From positions 62,001 through 126,000 of the forward strand of contig NZ_FNOH01000007.1 of NCBI RefSeq assembly GCF_900106535.1: 64,000 bases of DNA, written 5' to 3'. The position numbers and the translations under genes are program-made. The notes under the pieces are model-generated. The model made no database searches, was not told where the DNA came from, and worked only from the letters and a program-made list of their open reading frames with translations. Positions 1-10,676 of this stretch are shown piece by piece (the stretch's first letter is position 1; each line of letters starts with the position of its first letter). The DNA comes from Myxococcus xanthus (GTDB lineage: Bacteria; Myxococcota; Myxococcia; Myxococcales; Myxococcaceae).

Positions 1-1847
<1,847 letters not shown>

Positions 1848-1932
1848 TTAACGAGGACTCGCAAGGCTGCGTAAACATTCGTGAAATCCGCCTGGCCGCC
1901 TGCCTGGGAGGCCGCCCCTGGAAACGGGGTGT

Positions 1933-2391
1933 TCAGGCGTCGAAACGGGGCGGCGGGAGGCGGTCCTCCAGCGCCGAAATCAACTCGTCGAAAACAGCCT
2001 TGCGGGCGAAGAGATGCCGGGTGACGAGCACCCGGCCTTCCTCCTTGAGGAACAGGGCGAGCACGCTCCCCTTCCGGCCAATCCGGCGCACGTGGTCAAT
2101 CTGCCCCCAGTGCAGGTCCAGCTCCTTCTGGCTGAAGGGCCGGGCCACGCGCACGCCCCGCGCGTCCACCGTGACGCCCCAGCCCGTGCGGGGCCGCAGG
2201 CGGTGGAAGGACACCAGGAAGGTCAACATCAGCCCCGCGGAGACGCCGGCGCGGGCCATGGCCTGGACGCCACCTTCGGCGCGGGCATCCGCCAGGGCCC
2301 AGGCGGTGAGGACGGCCAGCACGCAGGCCCCCACGAAGAGGGCGATGCGGGTGGCGCGAGGGTCGAAGGCGTAGAAGCGCGGGCTGCTCAT
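1933..2391 (-). CDS. small two-helix membrane protein with PH-like cytoplasmic domain, unknown function
   Basis: A 152-residue protein not recognised as a named family. Residues ~15-35 (IALFVGACVLAVLTAWALA) and ~47-63 form two hydrophobic helices. A soluble C-terminal half (WGVTVDARGVRVARPFSQ, then WGQIDHVRRIGRK, then a helix FDELISALEDRL) has the beta-rich pattern of bacterial PH-like/YcxB-type domains. That domain call is an inference from pattern only. It lies just downstream of gyrB's start on the same strand, and its ATG is nearly back-to-back with the acetyltransferase region on the other strand. No catalytic residues are apparent. Confidence 0.7.
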   Translation of the reverse strand: MSSPRFYAFDPRATRIALFVGACVLAVLTAWALADARAEGGVQAMARAGVSAGLMLTFLVSFHRLRPRTGWGVTVDARGVRVARPFSQKELDLHWGQIDHVRRIGRKGSVLALFLKEEGRVLVTRHLFARKAVFDELISALEDRLPPPRFDA

Positions 2392-2492
2392 GGGTGCCCC
2401 TGCACCCTAATCCTCCCGGCGCGCCGGTGCGCGGTTTTGAGCGCTGCGTCTGTTCTCCGCCGGGCGGAGCGTGCCCTACGCTCCAGAGCCCC

Positions 2493-3248
2493 ATGACGAA
2501 TGCCGAGCTGTCCGCGCGCCTGCTGTCGAACGTCATCGCCTTCAAGCACCTTCAGCGGGAGCGAGGCACGCTGCGGCACCTGGGCCTGCCAGGCGTGGAC
2601 GCCTTCTGTCTGCCGGGGCACCCGGAACACTCGCGGGCCCAGCAGGCCTTCTTCCACGACCCGGGAGCGCTGCGCGACGCCCTGCCCGCCCTGACGGACT
2701 TCTACCTGCGCCTGGACCTGCCCGGCTGGCGCGTGGTGCTGCCGCCCGGAGACACCGAGGGCCGGCGGGTGCTGGAGGACGCCGGCTTCGCCCCCGACGC
2801 GGTCCGGATGGATGCCATGGGCCTGGTGCTGGGAGACGTGCCGGACGCCCCGCCGGACCTCCCCCTGGAGGTCTCCGAGACGCAGGACGACATGGTCGCC
2901 ATCAACAAGCGCACGTGGGGTGAGCTGGGGGGCCAGCTCGACGTCTGGCTGCGGCCGCCTCCGCTGCCCGTGCACACGCTGGTCGCGAAAGAGGTGGGCG
3001 TTGCCCTGGCGTGTGGCATGGCCCGGGACGTGGGCGACACCGCGGGCATCTACATGGTGGCCACGGTGCCCGAGGCCCGGGGCCGGGGGCTGGCCGCGCA
3101 GGTGATGCGCGGGCTGCACCACCAGGCACGGGCCCGGAGGATGACGGCCGCGGTGCTCCAGGCCACGCCGGAGGCAAAGCCCTTGTATCAGCGCCTGGGC
3201 TACCGGGATCTGGGCGCGTGGGAGACCTGGGGCCGCACGAGCCCCTGA
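2493..3248 (+). CDS. GNAT-family N-acetyltransferase
   Basis: Predicted acetyl-CoA-dependent N-acyltransferase of unknown substrate. The C-terminal half holds the GNAT core: beta4 GIYMVATVPEARGRGLA contains the acetyl-CoA pyrophosphate-binding R/Q-x-x-G-x-A/G signature (ARGRGLA), followed by helix AQVMRGLHHQARARR and the terminal LQATPEAKPLYQRLGY strand-helix typical of motif B. The N-terminal half (SARLLSNVIAFKHLQRERG...) is a degenerate GNAT-like module, as in two-domain acetyltransferases. The reading frame is open further upstream, but MTNAELSARL is chosen as start because the upstream residues are Cys/Pro-rich and unlike protein. It is convergent with the regulator gene that follows, with only 1 bp between stop codons. 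Confidence 0.85.
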   Translation: MTNAELSARLLSNVIAFKHLQRERGTLRHLGLPGVDAFCLPGHPEHSRAQQAFFHDPGALRDALPALTDFYLRLDLPGWRVVLPPGDTEGRRVLEDAGFAPDAVRMDAMGLVLGDVPDAPPDLPLEVSETQDDMVAINKRTWGELGGQLDVWLRPPPLPVHTLVAKEVGVALACGMARDVGDTAGIYMVATVPEARGRGLAAQVMRGLHHQARARRMTAAVLQATPEAKPLYQRLGYRDLGAWETWGRTSP

Positions 3249-3249
3249 G

Positions 3250-4068
3250 TCAGCGCAGTGCCTCCAGCTCCTCCAGACTGGAGAGCACCTGGGCCGGCTG
3301 GCTGAGCCCCAACAACCGGTCCGCCAGCCCATGGGCCGCCAGCCGCGCCAGATGCGCCAGCCGCACCAACTGGGGGTTGCCCCGCTCGGCGTCCAGGATG
3401 GCCACCACGACGCGAAGCGGCTTGCCGTCGGGGGTGTCGCCCGCGAGCGGCGTGGCCAACGTCACCAGGGCCGCGGTGGGCACCGCGCCCGGCAGGAAGG
3501 AATGTGGCACCGCCACCCCGCCGCCCACCGCGCACGAGGACTCCTCCCGGTGCCGCTTCAGGCCGCCCACCACCCGCGCGACGTCCGCACCGGGCTGCGA
3601 GGAGGCCAGCCGCTCCGCCACCACGTCCAGCACGTCGTCCCAGCCCGCGCAGGACAACTGCACCACCACCCGCTCCGGCGCCAGCAACGGCGCCAGCGGT
3701 GGCACGGGCGCGTCGCGCCGTCCTTGGGCCACAGGGAACTCCGCCTCCAGGAAGTCGCGCACGCGCGCCAATTGCAATCCGGACAGGCGCCGCTGGGCGA
3801 TGTCCAGGAAGAGGGCCCCCGCGCCCGGCACCTCTTCCAGGTAGGCGGCCACGGACGGGCTCATCCGGTTGGCCACGTCCATCAGCAGCGAGGACGGGAC
3901 TCGCAGCTCGCGGGCAATGGCCGACAGGCGCTCGGGCGTAGGGGGCGCGTCCACGCCGTTCTCCACCCGGCTGAGGTACGCGCTGGACACGCCGATACGG
4001 CGCGCCAGGTCCCGCAGCGACAGGCCCGCATCCGTGCGCAACAGCCGGAGGGTGGCTCCCAGATGCAT
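3250..4068 (-). CDS. XRE-type HTH regulator fused to a PTS EIIA-like domain
   Basis: 272 residues. Residues ~3-58 are a Cro/C1-type helix-turn-helix (LRDLARRIGVSSAYLSRVENG). Residues ~128-270 resemble PTS EIIA of the nitrogen/fructose type: the segment GGGVAVPHS places a His at ~189 where EIIA carries its phosphorylatable His, followed by the TLATPLAG and VAILDAERGNPQLVRLAHLARLA strands and helices. The ATG overlaps the stop of the upstream antiporter (TGATG), so the two are translationally coupled. EIIA(Ntr) proteins are known to regulate potassium transport in other bacteria, so control of the antiporter is a reasonable inference. Whether the His is phosphorylated here is unknown. Confidence 0.8.
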   Translation of the reverse strand: MHLGATLRLLRTDAGLSLRDLARRIGVSSAYLSRVENGVDAPPTPERLSAIARELRVPSSLLMDVANRMSPSVAAYLEEVPGAGALFLDIAQRRLSGLQLARVRDFLEAEFPVAQGRRDAPVPPLAPLLAPERVVVQLSCAGWDDVLDVVAERLASSQPGADVARVVGGLKRHREESSCAVGGGVAVPHSFLPGAVPTAALVTLATPLAGDTPDGKPLRVVVAILDAERGNPQLVRLAHLARLAAHGLADRLLGLSQPAQVLSSLEELEALR

Positions 4069-6215
4069 CAGCTCCTCGCGGGCAACACCCGGACTGCAGT
4101 GGCCCCGTCGTTGGCGGCTTCGGAGGTGGACTCCGCCGCCGTGGCGGGAGACGCGTCGGACACCACCAGCAGCGAGCCCGGCGCGTCCCGGATGATGCGC
4201 TCGCGCTGCAGGCCGAAGACCTTGTCCTCCAGCCCCCACTGCGCGCCGATGCCGACAATCACCAGGTCATAGCCGTGGCGCGCCTCACCCAGGGCGGCCT
4301 CGTCCGGCGCGTCGCTGCGCACCTCCTTCAACGTCACGCCGCCCTCGTTCGCCGGGAACAGCGCCTCCACCTGCGCCCGGGCTCCGCCGTTGCCGCCGAG
4401 GTCCGACGTCACGTGCAGCACCGTCACCTCGGCGTCCGCCTGCTGCCTCAGCCGCCGGGCCAGGGCCAGGGCCGCGCGGTCATGCCGGCTGCCGGCGAAG
4501 GGCACCAGCACGCGCTTGATGTCCGACAGGCCCCGGTCCACCAGCACCGCCACCGGGCCACTGGCCTCCTGCATCACCTCACGCACCGTGCCGCCCAGCA
4601 TCGTCTGGCTGAAGAGCGGCTTGTGCCACCCCAGCAGGACCAGGTCCGCGCGCCGGGCCTTCGCCGTGCGGCAGATGTCCTGGGCCGGCTCGGCGGAGAC
4701 GAACGACAACGGCCGCACGGAGAGCCCCAGGCTTACGGCCCGCCACAAGAGCGGCATCAGCGCGCTGTCCTCCTCGGGGGCCCGCTGCTGCGCCGGGCGC
4801 AGGGACGCGCGCTCCGGGGACACCAGATGCAGCGCGTGAAGCTGCGCGCCCTCTTCACGCCCCGACAACGAGCGCGCCAGGGTGGCCATGCCCGGCCCCG
4901 CCTGCCCGTGCGACACGCACATCAGCACGCTGTAGGGCGGAGGGCCCGGCTCCACCGGCAGCGGCACCACCACGCGCTCGCGGGCAATCTCCTCCAGCGG
5001 GTAGATCCACTTCAGCAGCGGCGTGGTGATGAACGTCGTCACCAGCGCCATCAGCACCATCATCGTGAACAGCTGGGGTGAGATGACGCCCAGGTCCAGG
5101 CCGATGTTGAGGACGATGAGCTCCATCAACCCACGCGTGTTCATCAGGATGCCGATGGCGCTCGCCTCGCGCCACCGCAGGCCCGTCATCCTCGCCGCCA
5201 CCGCGCTGCCGCCGAACTTGCCCAGGCAGGCCAGCACGATGATGACGCCGCACGTCAGCCAGTCCTCCGCGGTGTTTAGCAGGCCAATCTGCGTGCGCAG
5301 GCCGCTGAAGGCGAAGAAGACGGGCAGCAGCAACACCACCGCCACGTCCTCCAGCCGCTCCGCCAGCGTCTCCGCCAGACGGCCTTCCTTTGGAATCACC
5401 GCGCCGAAGAGGAAGGCACCGAAGAGCGCGTGGATGCCGATGAGCTCCGTCACGCCCGCGGACGCCAGCAGCAGCACCAGTGTGCCCGCCACCACGTTCT
5501 GGGTGAGACCCTCACGGCTGGCCACCCGCGCGCCCAGGCGCGCGAGGAAGGGCCGCACCACCATCAGCATGAAGGCGATGTAGCCCAGCGCCATCACCGT
5601 GGTGAGCGCCGCCTGAGCCAGGCTGGACGCACGGACGATGGAGACGACGAAGGCCAGCAGGCACCACGCGGTGACGTCATCCACCGCCGCGCAGGCAATG
5701 GCCACCGTGCCCACCTTCGACTGGAGCAGGCCCCGCTCGGTGAGGATGCGCGCCAGCACCGGGAAGGCGGTGATGCTCATCGCCACGCCCATGAAGAGCA
5801 CGAACGAGGAGAACGGCACCTCTGGCGACGACAGGCTCCTGTAGAGCCACAGCGCGCCCGCGCCCGCGCCCAGCGCGAAGGGGACGACGATGCTGGAGTG
5901 GCTGATGGCCACCGACGCATGCCCCCGGCCCTTGAGTAGCTGGGGGTCCAGCTCCAGGCCAATGAGGAACATGAACAGCACCAGGCCCACCTGGCTGAGC
6001 ATCGTCAGCACCGGCATCGACGAGGCCGGGAACAGCCCGTTCATGATGTCCGGCGCCAGCCAGCCCAGCAGCGAGGGCCCCAGGACGATTCCGGCCACCA
6101 CCTCCGCGATGACCAACGGCTGTCCCAACCACCGCGCGCCGCGGCCGATGAGCCGCGACAAGCCGATGATGACGATGAGCTGCAAGATCAGCAGCGCGAG
6201 TGCGTTGGTGTGCAT
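4068..6215 (-). CDS. CPA2 cation:proton antiporter with C-terminal universal-stress (USP) domains
   Basis: 715 residues from MHTNALALL, preceded by GGAGG five bases upstream; an upstream TTG in the same frame lacks such a site. Residues ~5-390 contain about 12 hydrophobic segments of the Na+/H+ exchanger fold, with the family signatures GLSRLIGRGARWLGQPLVIAE at the start, FMFLIGLELDP and ACAAVDDVTAWCLLAF, the latter carrying the paired ion-binding aspartates of CPA2 carriers. After the membrane domain come two USP-like halves: one around SVLMCVSHGQAGPGMATLARSL, the second around RVLVPFAGSRHDRAALALARRL ending in GYDLVIVGIGAQ. It probably exchanges K+ or Na+ for H+ in the inner membrane under control of the coupled XRE-EIIA protein; the cation cannot be read from sequence. 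Confidence 0.9.
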   Translation of the reverse strand: MHTNALALLILQLIVIIGLSRLIGRGARWLGQPLVIAEVVAGIVLGPSLLGWLAPDIMNGLFPASSMPVLTMLSQVGLVLFMFLIGLELDPQLLKGRGHASVAISHSSIVVPFALGAGAGALWLYRSLSSPEVPFSSFVLFMGVAMSITAFPVLARILTERGLLQSKVGTVAIACAAVDDVTAWCLLAFVVSIVRASSLAQAALTTVMALGYIAFMLMVVRPFLARLGARVASREGLTQNVVAGTLVLLLASAGVTELIGIHALFGAFLFGAVIPKEGRLAETLAERLEDVAVVLLLPVFFAFSGLRTQIGLLNTAEDWLTCGVIIVLACLGKFGGSAVAARMTGLRWREASAIGILMNTRGLMELIVLNIGLDLGVISPQLFTMMVLMALVTTFITTPLLKWIYPLEEIARERVVVPLPVEPGPPPYSVLMCVSHGQAGPGMATLARSLSGREEGAQLHALHLVSPERASLRPAQQRAPEEDSALMPLLWRAVSLGLSVRPLSFVSAEPAQDICRTAKARRADLVLLGWHKPLFSQTMLGGTVREVMQEASGPVAVLVDRGLSDIKRVLVPFAGSRHDRAALALARRLRQQADAEVTVLHVTSDLGGNGGARAQVEALFPANEGGVTLKEVRSDAPDEAALGEARHGYDLVIVGIGAQWGLEDKVFGLQRERIIRDAPGSLLVVSDASPATAAESTSEAANDGATAVRVLPARS

Positions 6216-6316
6216 CCGGCCCTCCACATGAAGTGTTAAGCTGGCACTTACCAACCTGATTTCGAGGCGTCAACCGGGGGGAACGCGGAGCGTCAAACAG
6301 GACCCGCCTGCCTGCT

Positions 6317-6685
6317 TCACGCCGTCAGATGGCGGCTGACGGCGTCCAGCAGTGTGTCCACGTCCACGGGTTTGCGCAGGTGGCCGCAAGCGCCAATCTC
6401 ATCCGCGACCTGGCGAGCATTCGCTGACGCGGAGAAGACAAGCACCGGGATGTCCCGCCAGGCGGACACCTGGCGCATGGCCCGCGCGAACCCGCCTCCG
6501 TCCATGACGGGCATCATCATGTCCAGCAGGACGAGCCCCGGCAGCTCCGTGGCCGCGCCCAGCACCTCCAGGGCATGCTTGCCATTACTGGCCCCCAGCA
6601 CCGTGTAGCCCGCGTCACGAAGCACTTCCTCCAGGGCTTCGCGCAAGTCCGCGTCGTCATCCACCACCAGCAACGGCCGGCTCAC
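6317..6685 (-). CDS. stand-alone response regulator receiver domain
   Basis: A 122-residue single-domain receiver. The acidic pocket is VVDDDAD near residues 7-12, the phospho-acceptor Asp sits in LVLLDMMMPVMDG, the switch Ser/Thr in VLVFSASA and the conserved Lys in GHLRKPVDV. There is no output domain, so it would act as a phosphate relay or by protein contact. Its GTG start overlaps the stop of the upstream broken kinase (GTGA), which suggests the two were once a coupled kinase-receiver pair. With that kinase decayed, any input now must come from another kinase in the cell (inference). Confidence 0.9.
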   Translation of the reverse strand: MSRPLLVVDDDADLREALEEVLRDAGYTVLGASNGKHALEVLGAATELPGLVLLDMMMPVMDGGGFARAMRQVSAWRDIPVLVFSASANARQVADEIGACGHLRKPVDVDTLLDAVSRHLTA

Positions 6686-7180
6686 TCACGCCTCTCCTTC
6701 TCCAACGGCAAATCCAGGGTGAAGCGCGCGCCACCTCCTTCGCGCGGCCCGGCCCAGGCCCGGCCCCCATCGGCGCGCGAGCTTAACGCCCGTCCGAAGC
6801 GTTCGAAGACGTGCTTCACCAGGTCCTCTGAAATTCCGCTCCCTCTGTCAGCCACCTGAACACGGCCCTGTGGCCCACGCGCCGCGACAGCCTCCTCCGC
6901 CGACGCGGAGAGGATGACCACCGGCAGCATCCGCGTGCGCGCGTCCGCGCGGATGCGGCGCAGCACTTCATGGCCATCCAGCCGGGGCAGGTCGCCCTCC
7001 GCCAGCAGGATGGGCCGCTCGCCGCGCATGGACGGGACGCCTCCAGGACGAAGCAGAACGTGGCCCCTTCGCCCGGCACCGCCTCCGCGGAGATGTCTCC
7101 CCATGTCGGTGAATGATGCGCTGGACGGTCACCAGCCCGGCACCCGCGCCAGGGAGCTCCACACCCCGGCCAGTACGCCG
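6682..7180 (-). pseudogene. decayed hybrid histidine kinase
   Basis: Kinase fragments occur in several frames. Reading down the minus strand, a G2-box piece GAGLVTVQRIIHRHG runs into a shifted frame with EAVPGEGATFCFVLEAS, the normal end of a HATPase domain; a one-base loss in the GGGG run near 7100 accounts for the shift. A further shift leads to RPILLAEGD joined directly to LDGHEVLRRIRADARTRMLPVVILSAS, a receiver lacking its phospho-acceptor segment. Next comes VQVADRGSGISEDLVKHVFERFG, a G1 box from a second HATPase without its G2 box, then ARFTLDLPLEKERRE. Multiple frameshifts plus internal deletions make function very unlikely. The last frame still ends in overlap with the intact receiver gene downstream. 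Confidence 0.75.
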
Positions 7181-7196
7181 GGGCGCACCGCCACGC

Positions 7197-7808
7197 CTAC
7201 TTCCAGGACAGCTCGTACTCGCTGTCGAGCAGCCCCACCTGGCGACCGTGGACCCGGACCTCACGCGCGCCCACCGCCTCCAGCACGCCGTGCAGCACGC
7301 CCTCGTGGTAGGCGGCGGGCATGAAGTCACGCCGCATGATAAAGCGGGCGCTCGTCTCCCCCGTCCACAGCGGGTAGCGCTCGCCGTAGGTCACCGCGGC
7401 GAGGTAGGCCTCTCCCAGCGACTGCAATAGCAGCCGCGGCTTGCCGCTGGCCGCTTGCATCAACTCCCGTCCGAAGACGGACGCCACGAAGTCCACCGTG
7501 GCCTGCGTTCCCATGCGCCGCAGCACGCCCTCGAAGCCGTCCAACTGCGGGGCCAACAGCCGCGCCGCCGTGGATGACATCCGGAGGAACCGGGTGATGG
7601 GGTACATGTGGAGGAGGTTGATTTCCCAGATGCCGGCCACCCCCTTGCAGCGGGCCACCGCGCCTTCGCCTCCCAGGAAACCCACGACGTCCAGCGTGCC
7701 CTGGAAGAACATCCCACGCGCCATGTCGTCGTCGGTGGCCGCCAGACGCCGCAACTCCAGCTCCCAGGCCGCGCCACCACCCGCGCTCGATTCGTAACCC
7801 GCGTACAT
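7197..7808 (-). CDS. DUF2378 (TIGR02265) Myxococcales-restricted protein
   Basis: 203 residues matching the myxobacterial paralogous family TIGR02265/DUF2378: the features recognised are MFFQGTLDVVGFLGGE, the YPITRFLRMSSTAARLLAPQLDGFEGVLRRMG core, FGERYPLWTG-like YGERYPLWTGETSARF, the RRDFMPAAYHEGVLHGVLEA segment and the C-terminal LLDSEYELSW. No enzymatic motif is known to me for this family and its role is undetermined. The second of two ATGs is preferred because GGGGAG lies six bases before it; the first ATG abuts that site. It stands alone, between the kinase relic and a 200-bp gap before the aminotransferase gene. Confidence 0.85.
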   Translation of the reverse strand: MYAGYESSAGGGAAWELELRRLAATDDDMARGMFFQGTLDVVGFLGGEGAVARCKGVAGIWEINLLHMYPITRFLRMSSTAARLLAPQLDGFEGVLRRMGTQATVDFVASVFGRELMQAASGKPRLLLQSLGEAYLAAVTYGERYPLWTGETSARFIMRRDFMPAAYHEGVLHGVLEAVGAREVRVHGRQVGLLDSEYELSWK

Positions 7809-8020
7809 GGTCATCTCCCCGAGGGGCCCTTCCAAGGCGCCCGGGGAACACACCGCCACCTCACTTCGCGGATGATTCCGGGCTCACAAGATTCCCCCCA
7901 CTTCCGGGAAGCCAACAGTCGCATATTTTTCCGGTACTGTCGAATCAAACCCGGTTCGCCCCGCAGGCCGAGAGGAGCATCCGCCAGCCAACGAACGAGG
8001 GCGGATGTCCCAGGCCGGGC

Positions 8021-9181
8021 TCAGCCCACGATGAGTGACGCCTGGGCGGCGGCCACGGCGGCGCCGGGCTCCGAGCGGTGACCGGCGGCGATGAGCGCGC
8101 GCTCCAGGGCTCCCACCGTGGCCAGGACGTCCGCGGGCCCCACGCGGTTCATGTGGCCCACGCGGAAGTAGCGCGTCTTGAGGTCCGGGTGGAGGCCGCC
8201 GGCGACGACGACGCCCTGCCCCTTCACCCCGCCCACCAGCGCCGCGTCCACGCCGTCCGGGTAGTACACGGCGCTCAGCGCGTTGGCGGCCACGGCGTCG
8301 GAGGTGGGCAACAGGCGCAGCCCCATGGCCTTCCACGCCGCGCGGAAGGCCCGCGCCATCCGCTGGTGCCGGGCGAAGCGGGCGTCCATGCCCTCGGCCA
8401 GAATCTGACCCAGGCTCACGTCCAGCGCGGCCACCAGGTTCACGGGCGGGGTGGCGAAGTAGGCCGGCTTGCCCGCTTCGTACGCCTCCATGATGGGCAG
8501 CCACTCCGCGAAGTCCGCGTAGACGCTGGCCACCGGCGTCTTGCGCTTGCGCCAGGCCTCCATGGCCCGCGGGCCCACGGTGAGCAGCGCCAGACCGGGA
8601 GGAACCCCCACCGCCTTCTGGCTGGCCGTGAGGTACACGTCCGCCTCCCACGCATCCTGGCGGAAGGTCTCCGCCGCGGTGGCGCACACACCATCCACCA
8701 CCGACAGCACGCCGTGCTTGCGCGCGGCCCGCACCAGCGCCTCCGCGGGTGCGAGCACCCCCGTGGACGTGTCCACATGGGTGACGGACAGCACCTTGAA
8801 GCCACCCTTCGACAGGTGCGTCTCCACCTCGTCCAGGGAGGGCACGTCCCCCGGCGGAGCGCGCACGTGCGTCACCCGGGCGCCGTGGCGCTCGAGAATC
8901 TTCGCCATCCGGTCGCTGAAATAGCCGGTGTTCACCACCAGGGCCGCGTCCCCGGGCTCCACCAGGTTGGCCACCGCCAACTCCATGGCCAGCGTGCCGG
9001 AGCCGGACACCACGAAGGGCTGCGCGGAGGGCGCCAGGCACACCTCCCGAAGCCGCTTCAGGGCCCGGCCGAAGACGGCAATGAAAGCGGGGTCGGTGTG
9101 GCCGAGGGTGGGAGCGCCCAGCGCCTGGAGCACCTCGGGCTCGAACTCCACCGGCCCTGGAATCATCAGCAAGTCTCTCAC
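8021..9181 (-). CDS. class V PLP-dependent aminotransferase (alanine-glyoxylate / serine-pyruvate type)
   Basis: 386 residues starting VRDLLMIPGPVEFEPEVLQALG, the usual opening of alanine-glyoxylate aminotransferases. FVVSGSGTLAMELAVANL forms the cofactor phosphate site, SVVDGVCATAAETF holds the PLP-pyridine Asp, and YLTASQKAVGVPPGLALLTVG carries the Schiff-base Lys in SQKA. The GTG start has GAGGAG ten bases upstream. It is expected to move amino groups between small amino acids and glyoxylate or pyruvate in the cytoplasm; the exact substrates are not readable. Its leader contains a strong inverted repeat that may regulate it or terminate the upstream peptidase transcript. Confidence 0.9.
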   Translation of the reverse strand: MRDLLMIPGPVEFEPEVLQALGAPTLGHTDPAFIAVFGRALKRLREVCLAPSAQPFVVSGSGTLAMELAVANLVEPGDAALVVNTGYFSDRMAKILERHGARVTHVRAPPGDVPSLDEVETHLSKGGFKVLSVTHVDTSTGVLAPAEALVRAARKHGVLSVVDGVCATAAETFRQDAWEADVYLTASQKAVGVPPGLALLTVGPRAMEAWRKRKTPVASVYADFAEWLPIMEAYEAGKPAYFATPPVNLVAALDVSLGQILAEGMDARFARHQRMARAFRAAWKAMGLRLLPTSDAVAANALSAVYYPDGVDAALVGGVKGQGVVVAGGLHPDLKTRYFRVGHMNRVGPADVLATVGALERALIAAGHRSEPGAAVAAAQASLIVG

Positions 9182-9301
9182 GGCGTCACCACTCCTCTCG
9201 CGCAGCCGCCGCGAGCGGAGGTGCCCGCGGCCCGGACCGACTGTGGCGGTCCCCGGTCGCGCTGTCCACGCACATGTGCTCCGGGCGAGTGTCCGGTGCG
9301 C

Positions 9302-9358
9302 GCTATTCGGAAATGTCGGGACATTCGCCGCGCAAAACCCCCGACATTTCCGAACAGC
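9302..9358. repeat. 15-bp perfect inverted repeat in intergenic leader
   Basis: TTCGGAAATGTCGGG at 9306-9320 is mirrored exactly by CCCGACATTTCCGAA at 9340-9354 with a 19-nt loop; GCT/AGC extends the stem after one mismatch. Inside the left arm AATGTC-GG-GACATT forms a competing local hairpin. It lies downstream of the M20 peptidase stop and about 120 bp upstream of the aminotransferase start, both on the minus strand. No U-tract follows, so a simple intrinsic terminator is less likely than an operator or an attenuator-like structure. Confidence 0.75.
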
Positions 9359-9380
9359 ACGCCACCAGACGCGCCCCGCC

Positions 9381-10676
9381 TCAGAGGCGGACGAGCAGTT
9401 CGCGGAGAATCGCGAAGCCCTGCCGGAAGTCCTCCAGCCGGGCCTGCTCATTGGGGGCGTGGTAGTACTGCATGTCCCCGAAGCCCGTAATCTGCACGTC
9501 GCAGCCCTGTCGTTGCAGGTCCCTCACGAGCGGCAGCGAGCCGGTGAGCGAGAAGGGCGTGGCCGACACACCGCGCACCACCTGCATGGCCTCCTTCAGT
9601 GCGCGCAGGCCCTCCGAGTCCAGCCGGCAGGCGATGCCCTCGGTCCCCTCCCCCTGGAAGCGGAACGCCAGCTCACCGCGCTTGCCGCCCGCCGTGCGCG
9701 TGCGCGGGAAGTGCGCGGGGGCATCGTCGCGCTCCAGTCGGGCGTCGAGCTCCGCCATGAAGTCCGTCACAGTCTTCTGCACCTCCGCCAGGTCGTAGAA
9801 GGGCGTGAGGCGGATGTCGCCGCGCAGGACGACGTCGGCGGGCACCTTCGTCTCCTTGGTGTTGGGCGCCTCCACCACGGTGGCCTTGAGACTGGAGGAC
9901 GAGAGGAAGCCCCAGCGCTTCTCGTCCTCCGTGGGCGGGAAGCGCTCGTGGAAGAAGCGCGCCAGCTCCAACGACGCGGCCATGCCCAACTCCAGCGCGT
10001 TGACGCAGTTCTGCGGCATGCCGGAGTGGCCCCCCACGCCCGTCACCTTCAGCTCCCACAGCGACACGCCCGCCGTGCCCAGCGTGGGGCCGAAGTTGGC
10101 ACTGTCCAGCCAGTACACCGGCTGGCCATCGAGCGGCTTGAGCATGCCCTGCTCGGCCACGTAGTTGAGGCCCAGGCCCGGCAGCTCCGAGGACTCCTCG
10201 TTGGAGATGAGCACCACCTTCAGCGTGCGGCTGGGGCGCACCTTGCGCTCGGCCAGCTGGGCCAGCAGGTCGGTGAGCACGGCGACGTGCCCCAGACAGT
10301 CGGTGACGCCGCGCCCGTAGAGCACGCCGCCGGGGCCCTCCCACAGCTCGAAGGGGCTGCGCTCCCAGCCCTCCGTCTTCTGGTCCGCGGGGACCACGTC
10401 GAAGTGCGCGCCGACGAAGCCGATGGCGCCTTCTCCCTCCCCCGGCACGGTCAGCACCAGACAGGGGCGCGACGCCTGGCCCGGCCCCGCCACGGACTCC
10501 GCCTGGATGAAGCCGCTCTCGATGTGCGGCGCCAGGGTGTCCAGCACTACCTGCGCGGCCAGCCGTTCCTCGGGCACCAGCCCCGCGCCAGGGTTGTTCT
10601 GCAGCTTCGGAGTCAGGGCGATGAGCCGCCGGAGTACGTCGAGGAAGCGGTCCTCACGCAGGGCAAGAGCTTTCAT
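9381..10676 (-). CDS. M20-family metallopeptidase / amidohydrolase (ArgE/DapE-like)
   Basis: 431 residues. Metal ligands of the M20 di-zinc site are visible: His and following Asp in FVGAHFDVVPADQ, bridging Asp in YGRGVTDCLGHVAVL, the catalytic and metal Glu pair in ISNEESSELPGLG, and the C-terminal ligand His in YYHAPNEQARLEDF. The central dimerisation ('lid') domain contains VTGVGGHSGMPQNCVNALE, with the GGHSG typical of the family. It probably hydrolyses an N-acyl amino acid or small peptide in the cytoplasm; no signal peptide is seen. The closest family types are acetylornithine deacetylase, succinyl-diaminopimelate desuccinylase and dipeptidases, which sequence alone does not separate. 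Confidence 0.9.
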   Translation of the reverse strand: MKALALREDRFLDVLRRLIALTPKLQNNPGAGLVPEERLAAQVVLDTLAPHIESGFIQAESVAGPGQASRPCLVLTVPGEGEGAIGFVGAHFDVVPADQKTEGWERSPFELWEGPGGVLYGRGVTDCLGHVAVLTDLLAQLAERKVRPSRTLKVVLISNEESSELPGLGLNYVAEQGMLKPLDGQPVYWLDSANFGPTLGTAGVSLWELKVTGVGGHSGMPQNCVNALELGMAASLELARFFHERFPPTEDEKRWGFLSSSSLKATVVEAPNTKETKVPADVVLRGDIRLTPFYDLAEVQKTVTDFMAELDARLERDDAPAHFPRTRTAGGKRGELAFRFQGEGTEGIACRLDSEGLRALKEAMQVVRGVSATPFSLTGSLPLVRDLQRQGCDVQITGFGDMQYYHAPNEQARLEDFRQGFAILRELLVRL

